The translations under genes were made by a program, and so were the position numbers. A stretch of DNA of 64,000 bases, taken from assembly GCF_902459465.1 (NCBI RefSeq), contig NC_047070.1, positions 13,773,656 to 13,837,655 of the forward strand. The letters are read 5' to 3'. The notes beneath the pieces were generated by a model. That model was not told where the DNA came from, searched no databases, and was given only the letters and a program-made list of their open reading frames with translations. This document shows, one piece after another, positions 35,330 to 47,790 of the stretch; positions within the stretch are counted from its first letter, which is position 1, and each line of letters starts with the position of its first letter. The DNA is from Asterias rubens. Lineage: Eukaryota > Echinodermata > Asteroidea > Forcipulatida > Asteriidae.

Positions 35330-35881
35330 CCCTTCAGCGTGTAATTGTCAGTTAGACGAAATAGTCGATAAAACCGAAAAAAATTATTGTGCTTTGGTTT
35401 TGTTTAGTCATCAACTGAACGTTTCGAGTAAAAAAAAGGTGATGTGTGATCTTGTTGCTCATTGCCAATATTCGTGTCGTTCCAATGTTATGGTTTTTAT
35501 TTGAGTAATTCCTTAATTGCTTGACTGTGGCTCAAAACAGTAACACTATTTACAAAAAAATTGCTGTAACCTCATAAACTGTTTCAAAAGAGAATAATAA
35601 AAAAACCAGAAAATACCCAACTAAAACATCGAACTTTTAAAACAAGTAACTAGTTTTTATTTCTGACAGGAATGTAAAGAGAGTGCGCGGCTTGTAATGA
35701 GCGGTTTAACATGAAATCGGTTTATTGCAATCGTCAGATCATAACTGGTTCAGTTGGCGTCACTTTATACAAAACGTTGCAATCAGTTTTGCAATCGGTT
35801 TTGACGGGGGTTGACGCTTCATTGTTTTGTCAACTTTTCTTTCGTGACGAATTCAAACAATTTTAGGGAGTTATTACCAAA
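35330..35881 (+). promoter_or_regulatory. FReD-3 upstream region
   Basis: 35330-35375 keeps part of conserved block 1 (GTTAGACGAAATAGTCGAT). 35645-35881 keeps block 2 with AAATCGGTTTATTGCAATC and CGGGGGTTGACGCTTCATTG, the latter shared with FReD-2. It is more diverged than the FReD-1/FReD-2 pair. Confidence 0.42.
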
Positions 35882-36217
35882 ATGAACTGTTTTGAATTGC
35901 GGAAGATTTGTGTTCTTGCTGTTTTTCTCAGCTTGTACTTTTTTACCCAGTCTCACGCTCAAGTACTCTCGCGTTCCTCTGGGTTTTCCCAATCCGCTGG
36001 ATCCAACATTGCTCTCAAGAACCATCTACTTCGGAGTCTAAAACGAGTTAGATCGCCTGCAAGATGCTTGGCCAACTGCCTCCGCGAACCGGAATGTGTT
36101 GCCGTGAATTACAAGGATGTATCGGGTATATGCGAGCTGATTGATGGTACGAAGACCGAGTACCCCAGAGATGTAAAGGAGGAGTCTGGATGGATGTACT
36201 ACGAGCTGGAGACCAAG
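35882..36217 (+). CDS. FReD-3 exon 1: signal peptide and PAN-like domain
   Basis: 112 codons, donor AAG|GTCAGA, phase 0. Cys pattern RCLANC...ECVAVNY...GICELID as in FReD-2. After about 25 bp the following intron no longer resembles those of FReD-1 or -2. Confidence 0.84.
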
Positions 36218-39200
36218 GTCAGATTAATAGTTTCGTTGCTATTTCCATAAGTATTTATTTTTTCTCGAAATATTTTCGTTCACTGAAAACAAGTTACATT
36301 GAGCGCCCGAAAAAATCTTTATCACAAACAAACAAAAATAGTTGCGGCGACTCCAAATCATATAAGGTTCTTAAACTCTTTCGTGAGGTTGTAGTCACTT
36401 ATGATACACTTTAATGATCAATTTATGATAGCTCAAATAGTGTATATACCGAATTTAAATATTCTGTCGGCCACAATTGGTGATTTTGTAAACTTGAATT
36501 TAATTTGTGCGCTCTAAATAACCTATGAAAATATTAAACCATTTGAAGAGAAGCATTACATTATTGGTAATTACTCAAAATAATATTAGCATAAAGCTGT
36601 ACTTGGTAGCGAGTAATGGAGAGCTGTTGAGAAAACATTGTGAGAAACGGCTCCCTCTGAAGTAACGAAGTTTTTGAGAAAGAAGTAATTTTCCACTATA
36701 ATATTTGAATTTGAGTTCGAGCTTCGAGACCTCAGAATTATATTTTGAGGTCCCGAAATCAAGCATCTGAAAGCACACAGCTTCGTGTGACAAGGGTGTT
36801 CTCTCGCAACTTCGACAACTTGTTTTTGACAATTACCAAAAATGTGTCCAGTGTCTTTAAATGTTAAACAAAACTGAATGTCTGCAAAGTGCATGTTACA
36901 CAAAGTCCATTTACACATTTTAATAATTCCAGGATTAGATTTGACTCGGGTTCCGGGTCACATTGGGCATGAAATATTTCTGGTTATGGCTGACCCAGAA
37001 AATGTGACTTCACTTAAATGCACTGAAATCTATTCATGAGAGTTAGCTTAAAAAATTACTTGGTAACGAGTAATGGAGAGCTGTTGATAGTGTAAAACAT
37101 CGTGAGAAATGGCTCCCTCTGAAGTAAGAAGTAGTTTCTCACTAGAATTGAAATCGATACCTTTGCTGAGCTCTCGAATTCAAGGCAGCTGTGTTCTCTT
37201 GCAACTTCGTCGACCAATTGAGTTTAAATTTGCACAGGTTTGTTAATTTATGCATAAGTTGAGATACACCAAGTGAGAAGACTGGTCTTTGACAAATATT
37301 ACCAAAGGTGTCCAGTGTCTCTTTAAACTGTGTGACCGTTTGACCAGTTCCTTGGTCATCATCATACATTATCTGGGTCATGATGATCGATAATCAGGTC
37401 TGACCCCCAATGCCCGCATCGGGGTCCACAGTAGGTTGAGTGGGGTGGGGGGGGGGGGGGGTTGTAGACTTGGGTTATCAATTTATCATGTTTTTGCCGA
37501 CACCCCTTCCATGCAAATGGATTGTTCCAAGGTCTTTACCAATTTCCCCATAAATTGGTGCTGGTTTAGCCTCATTTATTTTCCTGGCTCGTGGCTCATT
37601 CTCAAATTCAGGGCGGGGGTAACAAAAGGCGGTTTAATTTTCCCCCATTTTTTTTCAGGCCAAATAATAATTACATTACCCACCTATTTTTGGAGGTCAA
37701 CTATTGATAGAAAACTATATTCAGAACGTTGGTGCTTTCATTAAAAACCCATGTTGGGTTCAATACATGTGACCTGGTGTTTCTTAATAACGAAAACAAA
37801 TTCAGCCGCTTATGTTAAAGGTATACTTTCACATCTTTAAAATGTGTTCCACGAAAGTCCACTTTAAGGTCAAAATTTAATTGTGGTAATACTTCTCTCT
37901 GTCCTCGTTTCAATTTTTTATTAATAAGTCTTTTAAAGGCAGTGGACACTATTGGTAATTACTCAAAATAATTATTAGCATAAAACCTTACTTGGTAACA
38001 AGTAATGGGTAGAGGTTGATAGTATAAAACACTGTGAGAAACGCCTCCCTCTGAAGTGGAATACTTTTCGACGAATTGATTTCGAGACCTCAGAATTAGA
38101 TTTCGAGGTCTCGAAATCAACCATCTAAACGCACACAACTTCTTGTGACAATGGGTTTTTTTTCTTTCATTATTATCTCGCAACTTCGACGACCGATTGA
38201 GCTCAATGGAAAAGCCGATTCTGGTAATCGCATTGCTCTCTCGTACTTTGGGCGTCATCTCTAAAATCAAAAAACCAATTGGTTAACTATATTCGTATGC
38301 CATAGTTAATCGGAGACTTATTTCGAACTTTCCTTTTAGATACTTCAAAAAAGTAAATGTGAAGTCACAATTAGTATGTTGACATTTCATCTTAAAGGTC
38401 CCATGAATGAATTTTTTTGTTGTAGGTAGGCCCCTATATGTTTTGAGCTACTTCTTCATATTTCCCTTTATGTGTATGAGAACTTATTGACTTCCTTATT
38501 TTGGTTTATCTCATTGTCAACTTAATTTCGAGCGTGAACCGTATCAAAGATTTCCGTTCGGGAATACTGCAGCGATTCGATGCGGCTGGTACCCGCTGTT
38601 ATTTCACTGTGACACCAGCTTAAACCTCAAAACGTTTCCTTCATTGCACCCTTATTTATAACTTTTCCTGTAATAAGGCATTATGTGTCCAAAATCAACT
38701 TATGACACTTTACCTTTAAAGAAAGCGGCCCTGATTAAGGTACAAACATCATGTATTTTTTTTCTGACAGACAAAGGCAGCTCCTGTTCTCATGGCAACC
38801 GAAGCATCAACAACTAGAACTCTGACACATGAGACACTGCACTCAACTACTGGTAGGTCTTCGATTATGAGCACACAGTGACACATGTCACCTACTACAT
38901 TAGAATTTTAGTTTGTAGTTGCTATGTGGGGTCGGAAGGGATTTATTGCAATAAATGCACAATTCAAACTTGACGGCAAAAGCTCTGACCCCGACTTGTT
39001 TTGAAACCCGCATCGAAAGTGCACCTTTTTACAAATTACTGATGGAGCCAAAAGCCGATCCCAAATCAAAGCCCGGATTGTTTCAAAAAGAACTTTAGTA
39101 AACAAATATAATAGAATTGCAAAGGTCGAGGGTTCGAATCCCATCGAGTAATATGCCTGTGATTCTTTTCCAGAACTCGGGTAAGTACTAAGTATAACGT

Positions 39201-42200
39201 GTTTAAACACATCGGTGTATATGGGTAAAAAAACATTTAAAAAAACATTATTTATCCCCGATTTAAATTTAGCATCTATTAAATCGTTTTCAGTACCCGC
39301 TTCTAAAACATGGGATTCGAACTGCCTCTAGCTACCGGCGATCTCGCTGGTTTAGTTGGTATGACACTGATCTGGAAATGCAAAGGTCGTGGATTCGAAT
39401 CCCACCCGAGTAATATGCCTGTGATTTTGTTCATATATCTCGGGTTATAAGCACTGTGTATCAGTGCTAACATACATCGGTGTATATGGGTAAAAACCAA
39501 AATGAATTTAAATAAAAAGGTTGTTTCACAAAAAATCAGGAAAAATCAGATGCCTTTTTAATTATATACTTTGCACCAAGAGGGAATTAATTTTATCTGT
39601 CTTTGACACTCTTTCCCTTCAGTGTATTTGTCATCAATTATTTAAAAAAACAAATCATTTGTTTGTTTGCCGCTCAACAGCTGATCCAAGACCCAAGGAT
39701 TGCTGGGACCATTTCCAGAATGGGCAAAGATCAAGCGGTATCTACACCATCTATGTCAAAGGCAGGTCGGCGGGACTTGATGTATACTGCCAAATGGACC
39801 ATTACGGTGGCGGAGGATGGACGGTTTGTGTACAACAAAAACTTTTAAAAAAATCATCACCGATTTGTCGAGAAATTTCAAATTTCAAAAGTCCTGTCTT
39901 TAGAATAGAATAGAATAATGTTTTATTGTCACTTGTAAAAAAACAAATATTAGTACAGTGAAATTCGCTTTGGTTTTGCGTGTCTAAAAATATTATGTTA
40001 TATACAAATTACGCTAAAAATTAACCATTTACAAAAATACATGGAAATATAATATAAACAACTCTGAAAAGTATTACAATATACAGGCGAAATACGAAAG
40101 ATAAATATTTATATTCGTATATTATTCTTGATAGAGGTAAATGTACAGACACTTGACTCAACAGTGAACCCCAAATAAAAAATTGCCTAAAAATTGACGG
40201 CCATTTGGGTCTACGTGCCCCAATCTTTGTCTCGTACGTGAAAAGAAAAACAGAAAAAAGGAAATGAACACTGAAAACAGGAACAAGATTCTTTATGTTA
40301 TGAGTTAAATGTTTGACCCATACCATGTTTTTACTATTTAAAATGCAACTTATTTCAGTCTATCATTGACAGCTGCAATGAAACCCGTTCAGTATCTTTT
40401 TATTTGTGTTGCGGTTGGTGTCGCATGTCACTTGTTGATTTGCATTTACATCAGACATGGTTACCTTTTTATTTAAAGTAAACGTTAATTTCTAATAACT
40501 CTTAAAGTTTTGAATACGAAAGTTTAACATTCCAAAGGTTTTTAAAGGAGACATATCCATACACAGGTAGATGAAACCAGTTTTCACACTCGTAAAAAAA
40601 AGATGATATTTTCCTTAATCTTGCAGAAAATCCAGAACCGTGAAGATGGCAACGTTGAGTTTTATCGTAGCTGGACCGAGTACAAAACTGGATTTGGGAA
40701 TCTGTACGGGGAGTTTTGGTTGGGGTTGGAGAATATTCATCTTTTGACGAGCCAAGATGTCTATCAACTTCGAGTAGTGCTCTTGTTTGATAATAATTAC
40801 TGGACATATGCTATGTAAGAATTTGTGTTTTATTTACCTATATATATAGATAAATAAATGGAGCGGCGTATTAATTTTTTACGGGCACAAGGGGGGGGGG
40901 GCACATATTTTCTAGGCAGGGGCACTTAAAAACATGACCCCTTGTGCCCCACTCCCTTAGTTACGCCACGGATCATATGATCTTAAAATCCAAGTCAGAG
41001 TTAGATTTTCACACTTCATCTTTAAACCAGTTATGCTGTTCGATTGAGATTGTTATGGTTATAATTGTTTTTCTTTCTTTAGGTACGATAGTTTCCATGT
41101 ATCTGACGAGAAGGACAATTACACCTTGACGATTGGTACATTTACCGGTGCCACACAAGCAGGTATTATATCATAATTTTTATTTTATTTTTTATTTTTT
41201 TTAAAGCTGTTAATGGAGGGGGCAGAGGTGCTCCGCCCCCAATGAGCATGCAGGTACGCGGTCCGTTTAAAGCATAAACGAGAAGTCGGGCGGGGTTATG
41301 ACCCTTGACCGCCTGTGTGGGGCCTGGGCCACGACTTTAAAGATTGAAAAAAGGACACCAACTCATTCGACGTTGGTGTTGAATATATAACAACATGGTT
41401 GAGAACGACCGCGGGAAACTTACTTTCTATCGTTTTATACAAGCTTGAATTCTGCAAAGACCGCGTTGCCTCCGACGCTTTTAGGCTACATGAATTAATT
41501 TGGTGTGAAAGATGATGTAAAAGTACAATGTAACGATTCACATAAAATGTGCCTCATAATTAGTTTTTTTTTGTTACTTTCTGAACTAACACAGTCCGCC
41601 ATTTGGTAAAACAAATTGTATGGCTCCAAAAAATAGCGGACGGTGAAATAAGTAAAAGGGAAAAAACACATCAATGGATACTAAGTCATGTCATAGCTTG
41701 CCTTGTATGTGTTCAACCCGTTTCACACTAACTTTTGCATGATTTTTTGGGCAACTTTTTATTTGGTAGTAAAAGAAAGTTGGGGAGACTTCACAATCGT
41801 CCAAACCGATTTGGCTAAAATAAAACAATGCAGCATCTTCCTTCTTCAGAATCGTCAGGACCGCGTTTTTTAATGTCGTAGAGCTTTGAGTTGTTGGGAG
41901 ACAAAAAGGGGAATTTGATATGGTAATTTCATAATACATTTATTATTTATGGTTAACGAAAAAAATTGTCAAAATTGATTTACCGGGTCCTTAAATTCCA
42001 GGTGACTCGATGATAGAGCACAATGGAATGCCATGGTCAACATATGACAATGACAACGACAATGCCAATGGCAACTGCGCAGTGATCTACCATGGAGCGT
42101 GGTGGTACAACGATTGCCAAACCTCCAACTTAAACGGGCCCTATCGGAGTTACAGAAACCTGGGTATCAATGAAAAAGGAGTTACTTGGGAAAGTTGGAC

Positions 42201-42276
42201 TGGAAATCGTTTTTCGTTAAGAGATGTGGACATGAAAATAAAACCGCAGAGTGCCGGTCATGAGGATATTTACTGA
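35882..42276 (+). CDS. FReD-3: secreted PAN-like / short stalk / single-FReD protein (6 exons)
   Basis: Predicted 367 residues. Exons: 35882-36217, 38771-38852, 39681-39823, 40627-40814, 41083-41162, 42002-42276; 1104 nt, in frame. The signal peptide (KICVLAVFLSLYFFTQSHA) starts from a different N-terminus (MNCFELR), four residues shorter than in the paralogues. The PAN-like part is near-identical, the stalk is a single junction exon of 27 residues, and there is one FReD. The D exon lacks the GTAATTAA ending: GGTCATGAGG reads through to a C-terminus HEDIY before TGA. It is the simplest member, either ancestral in layout or reduced. Confidence 0.84.
36556..36856 (+). mobile_element. TTAA MITE in FReD-3 intron 1 (a)
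   Basis: About 300 bp with an eroded left end (ACATTATTGGTAATTACTC); right end GTGTCCAGTGTCT then TTAA. Confidence 0.75.
37050..37321 (+). mobile_element. TTAA MITE in FReD-3 intron 1 (b), 5' truncated
   Basis: Begins within the family at ACTTGGTAACGAGTAATGG and ends GTGTCCAGTGTCTC before TTTAA. Confidence 0.7.
37937..38206 (+). mobile_element. TTAA MITE in FReD-3 intron 1 (c), 3' truncated
   Basis: Left end intact after TTAA (AGGCAGTGGACACTATTGG). It stops after GACCGATTGAGCTCAA, so the right end is missing. Confidence 0.75.
38771..38852 (+). CDS. FReD-3 stalk junction exon
   Basis: 82 nt, acceptor TTTCTGACAG, donor G|GTAGGT, phase 0 in and 1 out. Peptide TKAAPVLM...ETLHSTT. It is the only stalk exon I can find in this gene. 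Confidence 0.78.
39110..39235 (+). mobile_element. tRNA-derived SINE, 5'-truncated copy
   Basis: B-box GGTTCGAATCC at 39131-39141, then GAGTAATATGCCTGTGATT and ACATCGGTGTATATGGGTA. Same tail as the next copy. Confidence 0.65.
39300..39500 (+). mobile_element. tRNA-derived SINE
   Basis: A-box-like TGGTTTAGTTGGTATGACAC and B-box-like GGATTCGAATCC spaced as in a tRNA gene. The tail GAGTAATATGCCTGTGATT is shared with 39110-39235. It is not a working tRNA: no clover-leaf can be completed. A reverse copy lies at 60580-60735. Confidence 0.65.
39681..42276 (+). CDS. FReD-3 fibrinogen C-terminal domain (exons A-D)
   Basis: A 39681-39823 (donor ACG|GTTTGT, unlike the GTACGT of the paralogues), B 40627-40814, C 41083-41162, D 42002-42276. 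228 residues. A is the shortest A exon (MDHYGGGGWT). B has KIQNREDGNVEFYRSW. D has [28 protein letters not shown] and [15 protein letters not shown]. The C-terminal extension HEDIY is unique here. Confidence 0.86.
40863..40970. mobile_element. Small inverted-repeat element in B-C intron of FReD-3
   Basis: GCGGCGTATTAA and GGGCACAAGGGGG on the left; CCCCTTGTGCCCC and TTAGTTACGCC on the right. Likely a short MITE of unassigned class. Confidence 0.5.
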
Positions 42277-42949
42277 TTAACAACCTGGAAACTGTTCAAG
42301 TGCATTGACATTTTTGATATCTCCAATGCGAAAACAAAAATTTAACAGTTCGATCACACGAATTGTGACGTCAAGTTATGTTTTGAGGGTGGACCATGCT
42401 TCAACCGGACCGTGGAGGATGATCGCCGAAAAAGAAAAGCAACTTAACATGTTTTATTTTTTCTGCTAAAATTTCAAAAATGTTAAGTATGAAAGACCGT
42501 CGATTTATTTACATTTTTTTAATCAAAAGATGCACAAAGGAAGACAATCGTTAAAAGTTAGGCAATGTTAATTTTGTATGTTTGCTATTTAATTCTGCAA
42601 AATGTCAATACGCGTAGATAAGAGGAAGGGAAATGTAAAACAACTGGGGTGAAGACAACTGCCATTTTGCAATACGAGGCCAATTAATGCTTTAAAGCAT
42701 CACTTTTTACTTGTTTTTATTTAATAGAAATTGTTTAAAATTATGGTGAGAACAAATGAACTTTGAATACCCCCCAAAAAACACCTAACTAATCAAACAA
42801 TCAATCAATCAAATAATTTATTGATCGAATAATCCGTGTCACGATTTTTTTGTTTACGAAATCCGACTCACTGTTTTGTGAAATCTTTGGTCATAACGTA
42901 TGCCAGGGAAGCGAACCATCCTTTCCATAGAGTGAAGCTTTACCAATAG
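42277..42949. other. FReD-3 3' flank, nothing recognised
   Basis: AT-rich DNA without motif, repeat match or defensible open frame. No clear AATAAA close to the stop. Confidence 0.45.
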
Positions 42950-43062
42950 ATGAATTGAGCCCAAATGTTCACAGGTTTGTTATTTGATGCGTATGGGATG
43001 TTGGGATACACCAAGTGAGGAGACTGGTCTTTGACAATTCAAAAGTAAACCCTGCGTTTAAA
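42950..43062 (+). mobile_element. TTAA MITE right-end fragment
   Basis: Matches only the last 110 bp of the family: CCAAATGTTCACAGGTTTG, GGGATACACCAAGTGAGG and GACTGGTCTTTGACAATT. Confidence 0.65.
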
Positions 43063-44284
43063 GACAATTTTATCATCCACTGTGGAACCCCTTCTCTAAA
43101 TAAAAGTGTCTATTTCACGCCACTGATTCAAATCGCATTGAACTGTTAACCAGGAGCAAGAAGCACCCGATCAATGGATAAATAAGTATCCAATATTTAC
43201 TCCTAACAGCTAATTAGAGAGGCGCTCTATTCAACCTTGAACTTGTGCATGCAAGAAGATACACAAAATGATCGACAAACAACGCGTCTAGACACTCATT
43301 TAGGTTGCTCATTTTGTTTTTCAAAATATTTGTTTAAAACTAATAGAGAATACAAGAATTTTCTACGTCGTTGATCATTGTCAAATGTTTCCAATTTGGT
43401 GATCAATTATGTGGCCTGGTGTACTATTATACCCATTCATTTCTCATCAACCTACCTTGGTTCCCTATCTTTTAAAACAATGTTTCATAAGCAAGCCCTG
43501 TCAACGTAGATCACCAACATGCCCCATAGATTTAGATCTAAGTTGAAACTTCTTCATTCGTCTACCTCTTGCCCTCTTTTGTTGTGCCTAAAATTTGCTT
43601 CAATCAACATTTGAAATAAAAGCTCACTTGCCTCATTCCAGACACTCCTTACAGGGTTAATACATTTGCTAGTGACTCTAAAAATTAATAGCAATAAAAA
43701 CTCACGTGGTAAGAAGTACCACGGTGTATAAATAAATCGCATCAAATTGCCGTGGTAATTCGCTACGCATATTGACTGATGTTATGGGGTGTTTTCTTCA
43801 TACGTAGACAACGCGCTCTGGGGTTTCAGCGATACCTCAAATATGCAGCCAATGTATGCAAAAACAAATGTACAAATATGCATTTATGTTAAAAAATAAA
43901 AATAAAAAAACCAAATCGAACTGTTCCAAAAATCGAAGGTATACATTCTTTCGCCTGTTCCAGTATAGACGTTTCGTTTTGGCGTATACCGGGCAAGGTT
44001 TAATGTTCCCCGATGTTATATTAGATAGTTTTTATCGTTGTCGGTGGTCGTCTGTTGAATGCCGCTACAATTTGTAACAGCTTAATAAAAAACGCAAACC
44101 AATCTCCATTCGTACCAAAACCATGTTTTAGAAAGGACACTCACTATATTATGCTCATCAGGAAATGTCGCTTTGCAAAATGGCTATAAACTTTCATTGC
44201 CCAAGCGGCCGTTGAAGCAGAGGCAGATCTTTTTAAAATCGTAATTGTAGTCGTAATGCACGACTTGTTTCATGATTTCGTTAA
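43063..44284. other. Intergenic, nothing recognised
   Basis: No repeat family or exon seen. Open frames are short, AT-driven and lack motifs. Confidence 0.45.
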
Positions 44285-44480
44285 AGACACTGAACACTGA
44301 TGGTAATTGTCAAAGACCAGTCTTCTCACTTGATGTATCTCAACATATGCATAAACATAACAAACCAGTGAAAACCTGAGCTCAATCGGTCGTCGAAGTT
44401 GTGTGCTTTCAGATGCTTGATTTCGGTACCTCAAAGAGGTCTCGAAATCAAATTGGTGGGAAAATTACTTCTTCTTCTAC
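44285..44480 (-). mobile_element. TTAA MITE partial copy
   Basis: Starts after TTAA with AGACACTGAACACTGATGG and carries CAACATATGCATAAACATAA. Stops at about the family midpoint. Confidence 0.7.
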
Positions 44481-45490
44481 AAATAATATTTCAGTTTGAA
44501 TTCTTAGAGACCATGACATAATTGTTGCGTCACATCTTTGAAAAAGCCACAGAGCATGGGCTTTCTGCTGGAAAGATTTTACACAGTTCCACGCAAGAAA
44601 ACATCAAATCTTGTATGTCATGAATATTCCATACACATATGCCATTTTGTACATTATGTTATTGTTTTATTTCTTGAATTCATGCGGAACCTATAAAACA
44701 AAATGTGAAAATTCTCATGATCTGTGTAGTATAATATTGCCTGCTAGCAAATGCTCCGGAATATACGAGTCGTTCTGTTTGTAAACGAATGTCATGGTCA
44801 GTGTAAATTGTATTAATTTGGTGTTTTGTGAGCAAAGAGGTTCATCACAACTGTTAAAAAAAAAAAATAATAATAAAATAATAAAAATAATAATGGCCGC
44901 CATTTTAAATGGTAGCAAATACCACTGTGTTATAATGAGACGGTAATGCTAACACCCCTCCATTGAAGTGGTTCGTTCCAAGGTCTTTCTTTCTTTCTTT
45001 CCGCTGAGCCTCGTTACTCGATACGGGGTTTTAAATCCCCGCTCTTTTTTCATCCTCAAGTACAACAATACACGTACTAAGTACTCCTACATCCGAATTC
45101 TTAATTGAGATTTTTAATTAACAATTATTCGATCAAGAGTTTCGAATATTTTATTTGTTGTTACTAACGTAACGATCGTATTAAACAGTCCAATTGTATC
45201 AAATTTAGTCAAATCGTATATACTTGTGTTGATAAAACAGAAAAACAAATTGTTGGTAAATAAAAACCTACGACCTTGGAACCCAAGTAGTGTTTGTTCA
45301 CAGAACAGTGCTTGTTTCCTCTGAGGGTCCATCGGTTTGTTCCATACTTTTGATCAAACAACATAATTATGGTATTCTGACAAGTTATGTGCAACAATTT
45401 TATTATGTGTCATTAGAATATTATTTGGAGATTTAATTTAATCAATTCAATTATCTAAGTAAAGATAATTATTGGCATCACAGTAATTGA
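44481..45490. other. Intergenic up to right-arm boundary
   Basis: AT-rich, with an A/T microsatellite near 44851-44893. No gene recognised. The large inverted repeat begins at about 45491. Confidence 0.45.
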
Positions 45491-45680
45491 GGTGTATTTA
45501 GTGTTTTGTGAAATATAATAATAATATTGAAAGTTTTTAGTGCGTCACTTTTGTCAATAATGACACTCTGGCGCAAACAAAAACAAGACCTCTGCTAATA
45601 GACGATCAACAGTTTGAAGGCTTTGGTTTCTGAAATGGATATGTTTTGAGGTAAATTTGACTTGGGAAGAAGTATCTGCT

Positions 45681-46920
45681 TTTCGCTGATGATGTATTAA
45701 TTTATCGTACAATCCGTTCCTGTTTAGATGTAAGTTCCCTCCAGCATGACATCGATGAGCTAAGCACTTGGAGTGTTTCCAATGGTATGACGTTCAACCC
45801 TACAAAGTCCAAAATCATGCATATTTCCCGTAAACACTCTCTCGACCCCCCTGTTTACACTCTTTCAGGTTTTCCTGTGCAACCCACATCCTCTGTCAAA
45901 TACCTTGGAGTCACTCTGAATGCTCAGCTCTCTTGGAATAACCATGTTAAAAATGTTGTTTCAAGTGCCAATAGAACATTGGGCCTCATTAAGACCATTG
46001 CTTTCAATTCTTCTGTTTCAGCTAAGTTCTGTCTTTATAAATCCCTAGTTCTCCCAATTTTAGAATATGGCATGCCAGCTTGGCTCCCTCATACATCTCT
46101 CCAGACTCAGGCCCTCGAACGGGTACAAAAACGTGCTACTCGGTTTATTCTTGGGCAGAGGATGGGTGAGATGTCCTACCCCGATAGACTTAAGTCCCTA
46201 AACTGGACGTCTCTGTCAATTCGTCGTAATTTTTCTGTTTTGTATTTTATCATTAAGTGTAAGTTTAACCTTATTCACTGCGATGTGGCAGACATCATTT
46301 CTGTCAACCATAGATATTCTAATGTTCTCACCTTCAAACACCTGTATGCTAGAACCGATGCTCTGCACTTATCTGCTCCTCATCTTTTTCCCAGACTTTG
46401 GTCTAGTTTGCCAGAAAACATTCGTAATTCACTACTGCTCTTGCCCTTCCACAGCTTTCTCAAATCACTTGGATTTTCTGTCTGTCAATCTCATGAATCT
46501 ACTGAATAGTAGCTTTAGCCCAATCACTTGTGCAATATTTTAAGTCGTTTTAATTTATCTACAAGTTTAGGTTTTATTTATTTATTTATTTCCCTTTATT
46601 GTTTATCCTTACCCCATCTGTTATTTTTACTTATTTATTTATTTTTAATTTAATTTAATTTAATTTATTTTTTATTCTTAATATATATTTATCATTTTCT
46701 ATTGGTTTTTAATTTTCTGCTTTTATTATTGCTTTGTGTACTATATTATGTTAAATCTATATTAATTTTATTGTGTACCCCAGATGTGGGGCAACAGATC
46801 TACGGATCATAGTATGTATTTGCTTTTGTTGTCCCTTGCCCATCTTGGGGTATAATGTTGTCAATGTATTTTGTTTTGTACTGTTATGGCGAATAAAATA
46901 ATAATAATAATAATAATAAT
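45681..46920 (+). mobile_element. 5'-truncated LINE (non-LTR retrotransposon)
   Basis: An open frame runs from 45682 to 46509. It opens with FADDVLIY, the reverse-transcriptase catalytic FADD box, and continues through NPTKSKIM, VKYLGVTL, SWNNHV and ILEYGMPAW, the usual C-terminal order in CR1/Jockey/RTE-like elements. About 400 bp of 3' UTR follow, ending GGCGAATAAAATAATAATAA in an (AAT)n tail. Everything upstream of the FADD box is missing, so the element is dead. It is absent from the left arm. Confidence 0.88.
45682..46512 (+). pseudogene. Truncated LINE reverse transcriptase
   Basis: About 276 codons of the thumb and C-terminal region, with the first ATG at 45787. Fingers and most of the palm are absent; only motif C (FADD) remains at the truncated end. 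No frameshift or internal stop is seen, suggesting a fairly young insertion. Confidence 0.85.
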
Positions 46921-47790
46921 AGTATGAGTTGAAGTGGGACGCTGTTCCAAAGAGACGTCCCTGCATCTGAAACTCAGCGATCACCCAAGGATTGCCCGCA
47001 ACGTGGAACGTTCAGGAGCACGGACAAATTTTATGAAGCTGCTTAATTAAGCAAACAAATCATTGCTTAGTAAAATCAGACCGGCCAAGACGCCACTAAA
47101 TTGACATACTAAGTAAACAATAGCTAAATACCAGTCGAGAGCAATGTATATGGCAAGAAATTTGGGCCAGTAACATGTGTAAAATAAGCAAGCTATTTTC
47201 ATCCTTAAGCAATTTTCTTTTCCACGTTGTTTGGGGAGCGAAGCTGTATGGGGTTTTGTACACATGAATTAAGTCATTAGAACCTAATTTGATCAACTCA
47301 CCGAAGTGAGTGAATTTAGGTCTCCAACATGTAGGGATATCAAGTCAACGTGTTTCATTGGTCATTGTGTAAATCGGTCAGACGTGGCTATTTTATGGAG
47401 GCCACTGTCTGTTAATTTTGACACACAATTCATCGTTTGACATGTGCTGTGTATGTTGGGATTTTGGGGGTTGTTTTTCTGACAGATAAACTAAACACCG
47501 CCGGCTCCCATTCCCATGGCAACCAAAGGAACAACAAACTACATGCACGAGGCACTGCATCCTATTAATAGTATATTACTGGTATATACAAAGAAGTTGT
47601 CCTTGAATACAAAAAGGTTGTTCTATTGGTGTTTAGGTTGAGATTGCGCTACCGGATTGAAACGGAATTAAGGAATTTTGAAAGCATCAGAAATTTCCAA
47701 TTCAGGGAGAAGATTATTTAAACTTTTAATGAACTTCAATTTAAATAGTATGGGAAAAATTACAAAACGAATGTTCTACAGCGTCCGTTA

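Noticed and set aside
39300-39430. tRNA gene
   Set aside because: A- and B-box-like strings exist, but no full clover-leaf or CCA-side stem can be built, and a second truncated copy shares a non-tRNA tail. SINE is the better call.
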